A stretch of DNA of 6,378 bases from Gammaproteobacteria bacterium (GCA_026193675.1 JAPHSO010000031.1:1-6378), one strand, 5' to 3'. Positions 1 through 5,505 are shown, counted from the first letter of the stretch. Numbers and translations are program-made. The notes: a model not told the origin generated them from the sequence alone.

Positions 1-170
1 CAAATGCCGAGCACAACGAAGGTGCCGACATCGATGAGTTGAAGGTCTCTACCATCCATGTGGATGAAGGACCAACAATGAAGCGTATGCGTGCGCGAGC
101 TAAAGGGCGTGGTAACCGTATTTTAAAGCGGACCAGTCACGTCACCGTCAAAGTTGCAGAGATTAAGTGA
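1..170 (+). CDS. rplV: 50S ribosomal protein L22, C-terminal part (5' end outside window)
   Basis: L22 binds 23S rRNA during early large-subunit assembly, and its long beta-hairpin lines the peptide exit tunnel. Only the last 55 codons are here, read from position 3 to the TGA at 168-170; bases 1-2 belong to an interrupted codon. The visible part contains VDEGPTMKRMRARAKGR followed by GNRILKRTSHVTVKV, matching the conserved C-terminal hairpin arm and final strand of bacterial L22 (E. coli has VDEGPSMKR...ILKRTSHITV, from memory). The product ends ...VAEIK, normal for the family. It lies seven bases upstream of rpsC, as in S10 operons generally, and its stop codon sits within the purine-rich stretch (AAGTGAG) that probably serves as the rpsC ribosome-binding site. 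Identity is near certain; the missing N-terminus cannot be assessed. Confidence 0.96.
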   Translation, partial: NAEHNEGADIDELKVSTIHVDEGPTMKRMRARAKGRGNRILKRTSHVTVKVAEIK

Positions 171-177
171 GTTTGTA

Positions 178-855
178 ATGGGACAAAAAGTACATCCAAC
201 AGGAATTCGCTTAGGGATCACCAAAGATTGGACCTCTAAGTGGTATGCCGAAAGTAAAGATTTTGCTGATCTCTTAAAAGTTGATCTCGACGTGCGCGAG
301 TATCTTCAGAAGAAGCTAGAGTCAGCATCGATTAGTCGTATTCAGATCGAGCGTCCGGCTCGCAATGCGAAGATCACTATTCACACCGCTCGTCCAGGTC
401 TGGTCATCGGTAAGAAAGGTGAAGATATTGAGAAGCTACGTGGCACACTATCAAAAATGATGGGTGTTCCAGTGCACGTCAATATTGAAGAGATTCGTAA
501 GCCTGAGCTTGACGCCACGCTGGTTGCACAGGGTATTGCCCAGCAGCTAGAGAAGCGCATCATGTTCCGACGTGCGATGAAACGTTCAGTTCAAAACGCA
601 ATGCGTTTGGGTGCTGAAGGTATCAAGGTTAACGTCGGCGGTCGTCTGAATGGTGCAGAGATTGCACGTAGCGAATGGTATCGTGAGGGACGTGTTCCTC
701 TTCACACTCTTCGTGCTGATATCGATTATGGTACAGCTGAAGCAAATACCACCTACGGCATTATTGGTGTAAAAGTCTGGATCTTTAAAGGTGAAGTCAT
801 CGGCATGCCCGAAGCGACTGAGTCTGCTCCAGCCACCAAAGCTGCAGCTAAATAG
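178..855 (+). CDS. rpsC: 30S ribosomal protein S3
   Basis: S3 sits in the head of the small subunit at the mRNA entry channel. The 225-residue product (E. coli S3 is about 233) starts MGQKVHPTGIRLGI, the standard family N-terminus, so the ATG at 178 is chosen. An in-frame ATG at 154 would add eight residues inside the end of rplV and is not supported. A KH RNA-binding domain is marked by VIGKKGEDIEKL with the GKKG loop at residues 78-81. The basic cluster FRRAMK at 130-135 carries Arg131, Arg132 and Lys135, the positions linked to ribosomal mRNA unwinding in E. coli S3. The C-terminal S3 domain includes GGRLNGAEIARSEWYREGRVPLHTLRADIDY in its expected place. The tail after about residue 210 is Ala/Thr/Lys-rich and probably disordered. 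The gene ends in TAG, directly followed by GGGG of the rplP binding site. Confidence 0.98.
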   Translation: MGQKVHPTGIRLGITKDWTSKWYAESKDFADLLKVDLDVREYLQKKLESASISRIQIERPARNAKITIHTARPGLVIGKKGEDIEKLRGTLSKMMGVPVHVNIEEIRKPELDATLVAQGIAQQLEKRIMFRRAMKRSVQNAMRLGAEGIKVNVGGRLNGAEIARSEWYREGRVPLHTLRADIDYGTAEANTTYGIIGVKVWIFKGEVIGMPEATESAPATKAAAK

Positions 856-868
856 GGGGTAGTAGAAA

Positions 869-1282
869 ATGCTTCAACCAAAACGTACAAAATTCAGAAA
901 GCAACATAAAGGTCGTAACCGTGGTGAAGCCACTACCGGCAATAAGGTTAGCTTTGGAGAATATGGCCTGAAGGCCGTCGGTCGTGGTCGTATTACCGCG
1001 CGCCAAATCGAAGCGGCACGTCGTGCCATGACTCGTCACATTAAGCGTGGCGGAAAGATTTGGATTCGCATCTTCCCCGACAAGCCTATTACTGAGAAGC
1101 CTCTTGAGGTTCGTCAAGGTAAAGGTAAGGGTAACGTTGAGTATTGGGTGGCTCTTATCCAGCCAGGTCGTATGCTCTATGAGATGGAAGGTGTTGATGA
1201 GACGATTGCTCGCGAAGCTTTCAAGCTTGCTGCAGCAAAACTTCCTCTTAAGACAACCTTTGTAACGCGGACGGTGTTGTAA
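869..1282 (+). CDS. rplP: 50S ribosomal protein L16
   Basis: L16 binds 23S rRNA near the A-site and helps organise the tRNA-accommodation corridor of the large subunit. The 137-residue product begins MLQPKRTKFRKQHKGRNRG and contains GKGKGNVEYWVALIQPGR in the middle, both family signatures; E. coli L16 is 136 residues. Arg82 in PLEVRQGKGKG corresponds to Arg81 of E. coli L16, the residue hydroxylated by the oxygenase YcfD/RoxA; whether this organism has that enzyme cannot be seen here. The start is set by conservation and by a strong ribosome-binding site, AGGGGG at 854-859, nine bases upstream and overlapping the rpsC stop. The TAA stop shares its last A with the ATG of rpmC (TAATG), so rpmC is probably translated by re-initiation. 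Confidence 0.98.
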   Translation: MLQPKRTKFRKQHKGRNRGEATTGNKVSFGEYGLKAVGRGRITARQIEAARRAMTRHIKRGGKIWIRIFPDKPITEKPLEVRQGKGKGNVEYWVALIQPGRMLYEMEGVDETIAREAFKLAAAKLPLKTTFVTRTVL

Positions 1283-1473
1283 TGAAAGCTAGTGAAATGC
1301 GCGAAAAGAGCGCGGATGAACTCAATGGCGAGCTGAAATCCCTTCTTAAGGAGCAGTTCAACCTGAGAATGCAACGTGGAATTGGCCAGATGGGTCAAAC
1401 TCATCGTTTTAAAGAGGTGCGTCGTGATATTGCGCGTGTCCAAACAATTCTAGGTGAGAAGTCAGAGTCATGA
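1282..1473 (+). CDS. rpmC: 50S ribosomal protein L29
   Basis: L29 is a small two-helix protein at the exit-tunnel rim, next to L23 and the docking site for trigger factor and signal recognition particle. The product has 63 residues, the usual size. It starts MKASEMREKSADELNGEL and carries the family signature KEQFNLRMQRGIGQ at 23-36, followed by QTHRFKEVRRDIARVQTIL. Its ATG overlaps the rplP stop by one base. The upstream sequence (GCGGACGGTG) is only a weak Shine-Dalgarno, so coupling to rplP translation is the likely way it is initiated. Its TGA overlaps the rpsQ start by four bases (ATGA). Confidence 0.97.
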   Translation: MKASEMREKSADELNGELKSLLKEQFNLRMQRGIGQMGQTHRFKEVRRDIARVQTILGEKSES

Positions 1474-1730
1474 GTGAAGAGAATAAGGTAGCCCGTACCG
1501 TAACCGGGCGTGTCGTAAGTGATAAAATGGACCGTACCATTACGGTTCTGGTTGAGCGTAAGGTGAAACATCCTCTGTATGGAAAGTTCATCAAGCGTTC
1601 TACAAAGCTCCATGCTCATGATGAGAATAATGAGTGCAACACTGGTGATGTAGTTACAATCCAGCAGTGTCGCCCCATCTCAAAGAGTAAGAGCTGGAAA
1701 CTAGTAGAGATTACTGAAAAGGCTAGCTAG
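1470..1730 (+). CDS. rpsQ: 30S ribosomal protein S17
   Basis: S17 is a primary 16S rRNA-binding protein of the small-subunit body with an OB-fold. The 86-residue product shows the expected blocks: RTVTGRVVSDKMDRTITVLVER at about 9-30, KHPLYGKFIKRSTKLHAHDE at 33-52, and GDVVTIQQCRPISKSKSW at 59-76. The last block is the S17 signature (commonly GDxVxIxExRPLSKTK), here with Gln where Glu is common. The start overlaps the rpmC stop by four bases, and AGGTGA at 1452-1457 inside rpmC is a plausible ribosome-binding site. It is the last gene of the S10 operon. Its TAG stop is followed by the 138-base intergenic region, in which I find no convincing terminator immediately after the gene, so read-through into the spc genes is possible. 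Confidence 0.98.
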   Translation: MSEENKVARTVTGRVVSDKMDRTITVLVERKVKHPLYGKFIKRSTKLHAHDENNECNTGDVVTIQQCRPISKSKSWKLVEITEKAS

Positions 1731-1770
1731 CCCTCGGTTTTCTCATGCCAGGCCTAAGATGAAATAGTTC

Positions 1771-1807
1771 TTGGGTTTCTGGTTTAATTTGTGCTAATAT
1801 CTCGCGC
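1771..1807 (+). promoter_or_regulatory. Candidate sigma-70 promoter of the spc operon
   Basis: A -35-like hexamer TTGGGT (1771-1776) is followed by an 18-base spacer and the -10 hexamer TAATAT (1795-1800). TGC immediately before the hexamer forms an extended -10 (TGnTAATAT). The bases after the -10, CTCGCGC, make a GC-rich discriminator, and transcription would start near 1807, giving a leader of about 62 bases before rplN. GC-rich discriminators are typical of ribosomal promoters repressed by ppGpp and DksA. The E. coli spc promoter lies in the same gap and, from memory, also has GCGCCCTC just after its -10. Position and sequence support the call; activity is inferred. Confidence 0.75.
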
Positions 1808-1841
1808 CCTCGTGACAGGTCTATGACCTGTTTTCGGGCGT
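1804..1841 (+). promoter_or_regulatory. Nested inverted repeat in the spc leader
   Basis: An inner perfect hairpin ACAGGTC-TAT-GACCTGT spans 1815-1831 (seven pairs, three-base loop) and is followed by TTTC. Around it, CGCCC at 1805-1809 is complementary to GGGCG at 1836-1840, with an internal loop between the stems. The tract after it is T-rich (TATTATTGTTTTTATT). It could be a leader stem-loop stabilising the spc mRNA, an attenuator, or a weak terminator for transcripts reading through from the S10 operon. RNA starting near 1807 would lack the first bases of the outer stem. The repeat is seen directly; function is inferred. Confidence 0.6.
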
Positions 1842-1868
1842 ATTATTGTTTTTATTGGGTATCAATCG

Positions 1869-2237
1869 ATGATTCAGATGCAGTCAAAACTTAGTGTTGC
1901 AGACAATAGCGGTGCTCGCATTGTTCAGTGCATTAAAGTACTTGGTGGCTCACACCGCCGTTATGCCGGGATTGGCGACATCATTAAGGTGAGTGTCAAA
2001 GAGGCGATTCCACGGGGTAAGGTTAAGAAGGGCGATGTCTACAACGCAGTTGTAGTTCGTACCAGAAAGGGTGTTCGACGCTCTGATGGTTCTTTGATCC
2101 GTTTTGATGGTAACGCTGCGGTTATTCTTAATAACCAGGATCAGCCAATCGGAACCCGTATCTTCGGCCCCGTAACACGTGAACTTCGTGGTGAAAAATT
2201 CATGAAGATCATCTCACTTGCACCTGAAGTGCTATAA
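1869..2237 (+). CDS. rplN: 50S ribosomal protein L14
   Basis: L14 binds 23S rRNA at the subunit interface and contributes to bridges with the 30S subunit; it is also the docking site of the silencing factor RsfS. The product is 122 residues, close to the family norm, and starts MIQMQSKLSVADNSGA, followed by KVLGGSHRRYA at 23-33, both diagnostic. The ATG at 1869 is chosen because the MIQMQ N-terminus is conserved; the ATG at 1878 would remove it. It is the first gene of the spc operon. The upstream region (TTGGGTATCAATCG) has only a poor Shine-Dalgarno, at best GGG at 1857-1859, and is preceded by a T-rich stretch that may favour S1-assisted initiation. Confidence 0.98.
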   Translation: MIQMQSKLSVADNSGARIVQCIKVLGGSHRRYAGIGDIIKVSVKEAIPRGKVKKGDVYNAVVVRTRKGVRRSDGSLIRFDGNAAVILNNQDQPIGTRIFGPVTRELRGEKFMKIISLAPEVL

Positions 2238-2252
2238 GTAGAGGTTGAAGAG

Positions 2253-2567
2253 ATGAATAAGTTAAAGAAAGGTGATGAGGTAATCGTCATCGCAGGAAAA
2301 GATAAAGGCAAGCGTGGCGCTATTGCACTGGTTAAAGATGACCGTGTGCTGATTGATGGCGTCAATGTTGCTAAGAAGCACCAGAAACCTAACCCAAATG
2401 CGGGTGTTGCTGGTGGGATTGTGGATAAAGAGATGCCTATGCATATCTCTAATGTTGCAATCTTTAATAGTGCGAGCGGTAAAGCAGATCGGGTCGGAAT
2501 CAAGCAGCTTGATGATGGCCGAAAAGTTCGCGTATTTAAGTCAACTGGCGAAGTCGTTGACGCTTAA
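2253..2567 (+). CDS. rplX: 50S ribosomal protein L24
   Basis: L24 is an assembly-initiating protein that binds the 5' domain of 23S rRNA and lies near the tunnel exit. The 104-residue product (the E. coli protein is the same size, from memory) begins with a KOW motif, KKGDEVIVIAGKDKGKRG at residues 5-22. NVAKKHQKPNPNAGVAGGIV at 38-57 and the HISNVAIFN block at 64-72 follow, all in family order. The start is supported by AGAGG at 2240-2244, eight bases upstream of the ATG. It lies 15 bases after rplN and 12 bases before rplE. In E. coli the S8 repressor target lies at the rplX-rplE junction. Confidence 0.98.
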   Translation: MNKLKKGDEVIVIAGKDKGKRGAIALVKDDRVLIDGVNVAKKHQKPNPNAGVAGGIVDKEMPMHISNVAIFNSASGKADRVGIKQLDDGRKVRVFKSTGEVVDA

Positions 2568-2579
2568 GTAGGTATCGAA

Positions 2580-3128
2580 ATGGCAAGGTTACAGCAGTTT
2601 TACAAAGATAAGGTTATCGCTCAGCTTAAAGAAGAGCTGGGTCTCTCCAATGTAATGGAGGTGCCTCGTATCACCAAGATCACTCTTAATATGGGTGTAG
2701 GTGAGGCGACAACCGACAAGAAGGTTCTTGAGCACGCAGTTGCGGATATGACCAAGATTAGCGGACAGAAGCCTATTGTTAACAATGCGCGCAAGTCGGT
2801 TGCGGGCTTTAAGGTTCGTGAGGGCTGGCCAATTGGTTGTAAAGTAACTCTGCGCAGTGAGCGTATGTATGAGTTCCTGGATCGCCTGGTTACTATTGCG
2901 ATTCCTCGTATGCGCGATTTCCGTGGACTGAATGCCAAGTCATTCGATGGTCGTGGAAACTACAGCATGGGCGTTAAAGAACAGATCATCTTCCCAGAGA
3001 TTGAATACGACAAGATCGACAAGCTGCGTGGAATGGATATCACCATCACCACAACAGCAAGAAATAACGATGAAGGTCGTGCGCTGCTTAAGGCGTTTAA
3101 TTTCCCACTTAAAGCAATTAAAGGTTAG
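2580..3128 (+). CDS. rplE: 50S ribosomal protein L5
   Basis: L5 binds 5S rRNA together with L18 and L25, and contacts P-site tRNA and the small-subunit head protein S13. The product has 182 residues against about 179 in E. coli. Signatures are PRITKITLNMGVGEA at 29-43, GQKPIVNNARKSVAGFKVRE from 62 and the C-terminal FNFPLKAIKG. The start ATG is supported by the conserved N-terminal helix (RLQQFYKDKVIAQL) and by TAGG at 2569-2572. The sequence just before the ATG, ATCGAAATGGC, looks the same as the E. coli junction from memory, the region through which S8 represses the spc mRNA. The TAG stop runs directly into the AGGG binding site of rpsN. Confidence 0.98.
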   Translation: MARLQQFYKDKVIAQLKEELGLSNVMEVPRITKITLNMGVGEATTDKKVLEHAVADMTKISGQKPIVNNARKSVAGFKVREGWPIGCKVTLRSERMYEFLDRLVTIAIPRMRDFRGLNAKSFDGRGNYSMGVKEQIIFPEIEYDKIDKLRGMDITITTTARNNDEGRALLKAFNFPLKAIKG

Positions 3129-3137
3129 GGCAGTAGT

Positions 3138-3443
3138 ATGGCTAAAGTATCAATGATTCAGCGTGAAGCTAAGCGCACACGTCTGGTTGCAAAATACGCG
3201 GCAAAGCGTGCAGACATTAAGGCGAAGCTGAAGTCTGCAGACATCTCTTATGAGGAGCAGGAAGCACTGTATCTTCAGCTGCAAAAGCTGCCACGTGATT
3301 CAAGTCCTGTGCGTCAGCGTAACCGCTGTGCGATCACTGGTCGTCCTCACGGTTTCTACCGTAAGTTCGGTCTTGGACGTAACAAACTTCGTGAAGCCAC
3401 AATGCGTGGTGACATCCCCGGCCTGCGTAAAGCAAGCTGGTAA
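3138..3443 (+). CDS. rpsN: 30S ribosomal protein S14, zinc-free long form
   Basis: S14 assembles late into the small-subunit head, near S3 and S10. The 101-residue product ends with RNRCAITGRPHGFYRKFGLGR (from 61) and RGDIPGLRKASW, the C-terminal hallmark of the family. It has a single cysteine (Cys64) and lacks the two CxxC pairs of the short zinc-binding S14 of about 61 residues, so it is the long zinc-independent type found in E. coli and relatives. The ATG follows an AGGG motif overlapping the rplE stop. The last codons form a hairpin-like inverted repeat followed by six T residues after the stop (see separate entry). The 31-base gap to rpsH is the widest inside the spc gene block. Confidence 0.98.
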   Translation: MAKVSMIQREAKRTRLVAKYAAKRADIKAKLKSADISYEEQEALYLQLQKLPRDSSPVRQRNRCAITGRPHGFYRKFGLGRNKLREATMRGDIPGLRKASW

Positions 3444-3454
3444 TTTTTTCTTTT
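3418..3454 (+). terminator. Terminator-like hairpin and T-tract at the end of rpsN (tentative)
   Basis: CCGGC at 3418-3422 can pair with GCTGG at 3436-3440 (one G-T wobble). After one mismatch, TGC at 3424-3426 pairs with GCA at 3432-3434 around a five-base GTAAA loop. The rpsN stop TAA intervenes, and TTTTTT (3444-3449), C, TTTT follow. This resembles a weak intrinsic terminator or attenuator between rpsN and rpsH. The stem lies in conserved codons, is short and imperfect, and three bases separate it from the T-tract, so full termination is unlikely and chance is possible. Confidence 0.3.
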
Positions 3455-3474
3455 AATATCTAGGGTAACTCAGC

Positions 3475-3870
3475 ATGAGCATGACTGATCCAATAGCAGA
3501 TATGTTGACCCGTATTCGTAACGGGCAATCTGCTGCAAAGATGGAGGTTTCAATGCCTCTTTCTAAGCTTAAGAAGTCAGTAGCTGTCGTTCTAAAGGAC
3601 GAAGGCTATATTTCTGACTTCAACGAGCAGGATATCGATGGCAAGCCAGCACTAAATATCACTCTGAAGTACTTCCAGGGCCAACCAGTAATCGAGAAGA
3701 TTGCTCGCGTTAGCCGTCCTGGTCGTCGCGTTTACAAGTCTAGCAATGACTTGCCAAAGGTTCAGAATGGTTTGGGTGTGGCGATTATATCGACTTCTGC
3801 AGGCCTAATGACTGACCGTGCTGCTCGTGAAGCAGGCCACGGCGGTGAAGTCATCTGTACCGTTGCGTAA
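3475..3870 (+). CDS. rpsH: 30S ribosomal protein S8 (spc operon repressor in E. coli)
   Basis: S8 is a primary 16S rRNA-binding protein that recognises helix 21 in the central domain. In E. coli it also represses translation of its own operon by binding a similar fold near the start of rplE. The 131-residue product starts MSMTDPIADMLTRIRNGQ and ends with ISTSAGLMTDRAAREAGHGG, the S8 signature, then EVICTVA. The first ATG (3475) is preferred over 3481 because MSM.DPIADML is the usual gammaproteobacterial N-terminus and AGGGT at 3462-3466 is well spaced for it. The retained RNA-binding C-terminal half is consistent with a repressor role, but that role is inferred here. TAAGGAG at the 3' end combines its stop with the rplF ribosome-binding site. 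Confidence 0.98.
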   Translation: MSMTDPIADMLTRIRNGQSAAKMEVSMPLSKLKKSVAVVLKDEGYISDFNEQDIDGKPALNITLKYFQGQPVIEKIARVSRPGRRVYKSSNDLPKVQNGLGVAIISTSAGLMTDRAAREAGHGGEVICTVA

Positions 3871-3881
3871 GGAGCGATAAA

Positions 3882-4412
3882 ATGGCAAGAGTTCTCAATC
3901 CAGTCGAGATTCCATCAGGTGTTACACTTGATGTGAGTGGTCAGACAATTACTGCGAAGGGCGCCAAAGGTAGCCTTGTGCAGGACATTCATCCTTCCGT
4001 GCAGATTCATCAAGAAGATGGGCAGATTCGTTTCTCTCCCGCAAATGATGATAAAGCTTCTCTGGCAATGACCGGTACCATGCGTGCCCTGACTGCTAGT
4101 GTTATGAAGGGTGTTAGTGAAGGTTACGAAAAGAAACTTGAGTTGGTCGGTGTTGGTTATCGTGCATCGATGCAGGGTAGCGCACTAAACCTGACCCTCG
4201 GTTTCTCACATCCTGTTCTGTTTGAGGCCCCAGAGGGAATCAGTCTTGAGTGCGCAACTCAAACTGAAGTCCTGGTAAAGGGCACCGATAAACAGCAGGT
4301 TGGTCAAGTTGCTGCCAATATTCGCGCTTATCGTCCACCCGAGCCATATAAAGGTAAAGGTGTTCGTTATGCTGGTGAGCGTATCATCCGTAAAGAAGCC
4401 AAGAAGAAGTAG
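3882..4412 (+). CDS. rplF: 50S ribosomal protein L6
   Basis: L6 binds 23S rRNA near the sarcin-ricin loop and the factor-binding centre. The 176-residue product (E. coli about 177) consists of two related L6 domains, approximately 10-80 and 85-165. It contains LVGVGYRA at 88-95, LTLGFSHPV at 104-112 and the family signature PEPYKGKGVRY at 153-163, and ends in a basic KEAKKK tail. The N-terminus MARVLNPVEIP is slightly shorter than the E. coli one (MSRVAKAPV, from memory). The start is firmly set by a near-perfect Shine-Dalgarno, TAAGGAG at 3868-3874, seven bases upstream, whose TAA is the rpsH stop. The TAG stop continues into the GGG of the rplR binding site. Confidence 0.98.
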   Translation: MARVLNPVEIPSGVTLDVSGQTITAKGAKGSLVQDIHPSVQIHQEDGQIRFSPANDDKASLAMTGTMRALTASVMKGVSEGYEKKLELVGVGYRASMQGSALNLTLGFSHPVLFEAPEGISLECATQTEVLVKGTDKQQVGQVAANIRAYRPPEPYKGKGVRYAGERIIRKEAKKK

Positions 4413-4423
4413 GGCATAGAACG

Positions 4424-4780
4424 ATGAATGAAAAGAAAACATCAAGAATACGTCGTGCTACTCGTGCGCGTTCAAAGATTCGTGAGCTGGGTATGGCTAG
4501 ACTGAGCGTCAACAGAACGCCTCGTCACATCTATGCACAGATCATTGCTGAAGACGGTGCTTCTGTTCTCGCTGCAACTTCTACATTAGATAGTGCAGTT
4601 AAGGCTGAAGTTAAAGGTACTGGTAATGCAGATGCTGCATCAGTAGTTGGTCGTGTCATTGCTGAAAAAGCAAAGGCAGCAGGTGTAACTAAAATTGCAT
4701 TTGACCGCTCCGGTTTTAAATACCATGGCCGTGTGAAAGCACTCGCCGAAGCAGCCCGTGAAAACGGTCTCGAGTTTTAA
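4424..4780 (+). CDS. rplR: 50S ribosomal protein L18
   Basis: L18 binds 5S rRNA and, with L5 and L25, brings it into the central protuberance of the large subunit. The 118-residue product (E. coli 117) has the basic N-terminal extension MNEKKTSRIRRATRARSK, then RTPRHIYAQII at 31-41 and the C-terminal FDRSGFKYHGRVKALAEAAR at 93-112, all diagnostic. The ATG at 4424 is chosen because the N-terminus aligns with the family; the second ATG at 4428 is out of frame. AGGG at 4411-4414, overlapping the rplF stop, is nine bases upstream. It lies 12 bases before rpsE. Confidence 0.98.
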   Translation: MNEKKTSRIRRATRARSKIRELGMARLSVNRTPRHIYAQIIAEDGASVLAATSTLDSAVKAEVKGTGNADAASVVGRVIAEKAKAAGVTKIAFDRSGFKYHGRVKALAEAARENGLEF

Positions 4781-4792
4781 AGGTAGAGAATC

Positions 4793-5305
4793 ATGGCAAG
4801 AAGAGAAGAAAGAGATCAGCAGTCTGACGGCATTACCGAGAAGCTCATCGGAGTTAATCGTGTCTCGAAGGTTGTTAAAGGTGGTCGTCAATTCGGCTTC
4901 GCAGCACTTACAGTTGTAGGTGATGGGGAAGGTCGTGTTGGATTTGGTACTGGAAAATCTAAAGAGGTTCCAGTTGCAATCCAGAAGGCGATGGAAAATG
5001 CTCGTAAGAACATGAGTTCTGTAAGTATCGCTGAAGGTGGTACGCTACAGTATGCAATTACTGCTGAGCATGGCGCTGCTAAGGTTTACATGCAGCCTGC
5101 ATCAGAAGGTACTGGAATCATTGCCGGTGGTGCAATGCGTGCAGTGCTTGAAGTTGCTGGCATCCGTAACGTACTTGCGAAGATTGTTGGTAGTAACAAC
5201 CCAATCAACGTAGTTCGCGCTACAGTTAAAGGCCTCTCATCAATGTCTTCACCAGAAGATGTCGCTGCTAAGCGTGGTAAGAGCGTTAAAGAGATTCTGG
5301 GGTAA
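4793..5305 (+). CDS. rpsE: 30S ribosomal protein S5
   Basis: S5 lies at the mRNA entry side of the small subunit with S3 and S4, and influences decoding accuracy. The 170-residue product (E. coli about 167) has the N-terminal double-stranded-RNA-binding-like domain with LIGVNRVSKVVKGGRQFGF at 18-36 and VVGDGEGRVGFGTGK at 41-55. The C-terminal domain carries PASEGTGIIAGGAMRAVLE at 102-120 and GSNNPINVVRATVKGL at 133-148. The loop KVVKGGR, whose changes give spectinomycin resistance in E. coli, appears intact. AGGTAGAG at 4781-4788, directly after the rplR stop, supports the start. A GGGG run at 5299-5302, in its last codons and stop, is the likely binding site for rpmD. Confidence 0.98.
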   Translation: MARREERDQQSDGITEKLIGVNRVSKVVKGGRQFGFAALTVVGDGEGRVGFGTGKSKEVPVAIQKAMENARKNMSSVSIAEGGTLQYAITAEHGAAKVYMQPASEGTGIIAGGAMRAVLEVAGIRNVLAKIVGSNNPINVVRATVKGLSSMSSPEDVAAKRGKSVKEILG

Positions 5306-5310
5306 TTAAG

Positions 5311-5496
5311 ATGGCTGCTAAGAATACTATCAATGTAAAGCTCGTTAAGAGCACTATTGGTCGCCTCCCTGCACACAAAGCATGTGTTGCTGGTCTCGGT
5401 CTGCGTCGTATGCACCAGACTGTATCAGTAGAGGATACCCCTTCAGTCCGTGGGATGATCAATAAGGTCTCCTACATGGTCAAAATTGTAGATTAG
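5311..5496 (+). CDS. rpmD: 50S ribosomal protein L30
   Basis: L30 is a small peripheral large-subunit protein with a ferredoxin-like fold. The 61-residue product (E. coli 59) shows the family pattern: INVKLVKSTIGRLPAHKACV at 7-26, GLGLRRMHQTVSVEDTPSVRGMI at 28-50 and the final strand VSYMVKIVD. The gene starts five bases after the rpsE stop, with GGGG at 5299-5302 as the probable ribosome-binding site eight bases upstream, so initiation is probably coupled to rpsE translation. Its TAG stop is part of the TAGAGGT motif that precedes rplO. Confidence 0.97.
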   Translation: MAAKNTINVKLVKSTIGRLPAHKACVAGLGLRRMHQTVSVEDTPSVRGMINKVSYMVKIVD

Positions 5497-5505
5497 AGGT
5501 CTGAC

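Noticed and set aside
154..177. Upstream in-frame start for rpsC adding eight residues (MQRLSEFV)
   Set aside because: The extension overlaps the rplV reading frame, and the conserved S3 N-terminus MGQKVHP begins at 178 with AAGTGAG just upstream.
381..1117. Minus-strand open frames opposite rpsC and rplP
   Set aside because: They lie wholly or mostly opposite confidently identified ribosomal genes, match no family I know, and have low-complexity, frame-shadow composition.
1731..1770. Possible terminator of the S10 operon right after rpsQ
   Set aside because: The GGCCT/CCAGG sequences form no convincing stem with a T-tract; the only good hairpin in the gap lies downstream of the promoter.
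2627..2638. GATAAGGTTATC palindrome in the start of rplE as an operator
   Set aside because: The stem is only four pairs with a four-base loop and lies in coding sequence; it does not by itself match an S8 site or a known DNA operator.
3475..3481. Alternative rpsH start at the second Met (MTDPIAD)
   Set aside because: The MSM N-terminus is typical of gammaproteobacterial S8, and the spacing to AGGGT is better for the first ATG.
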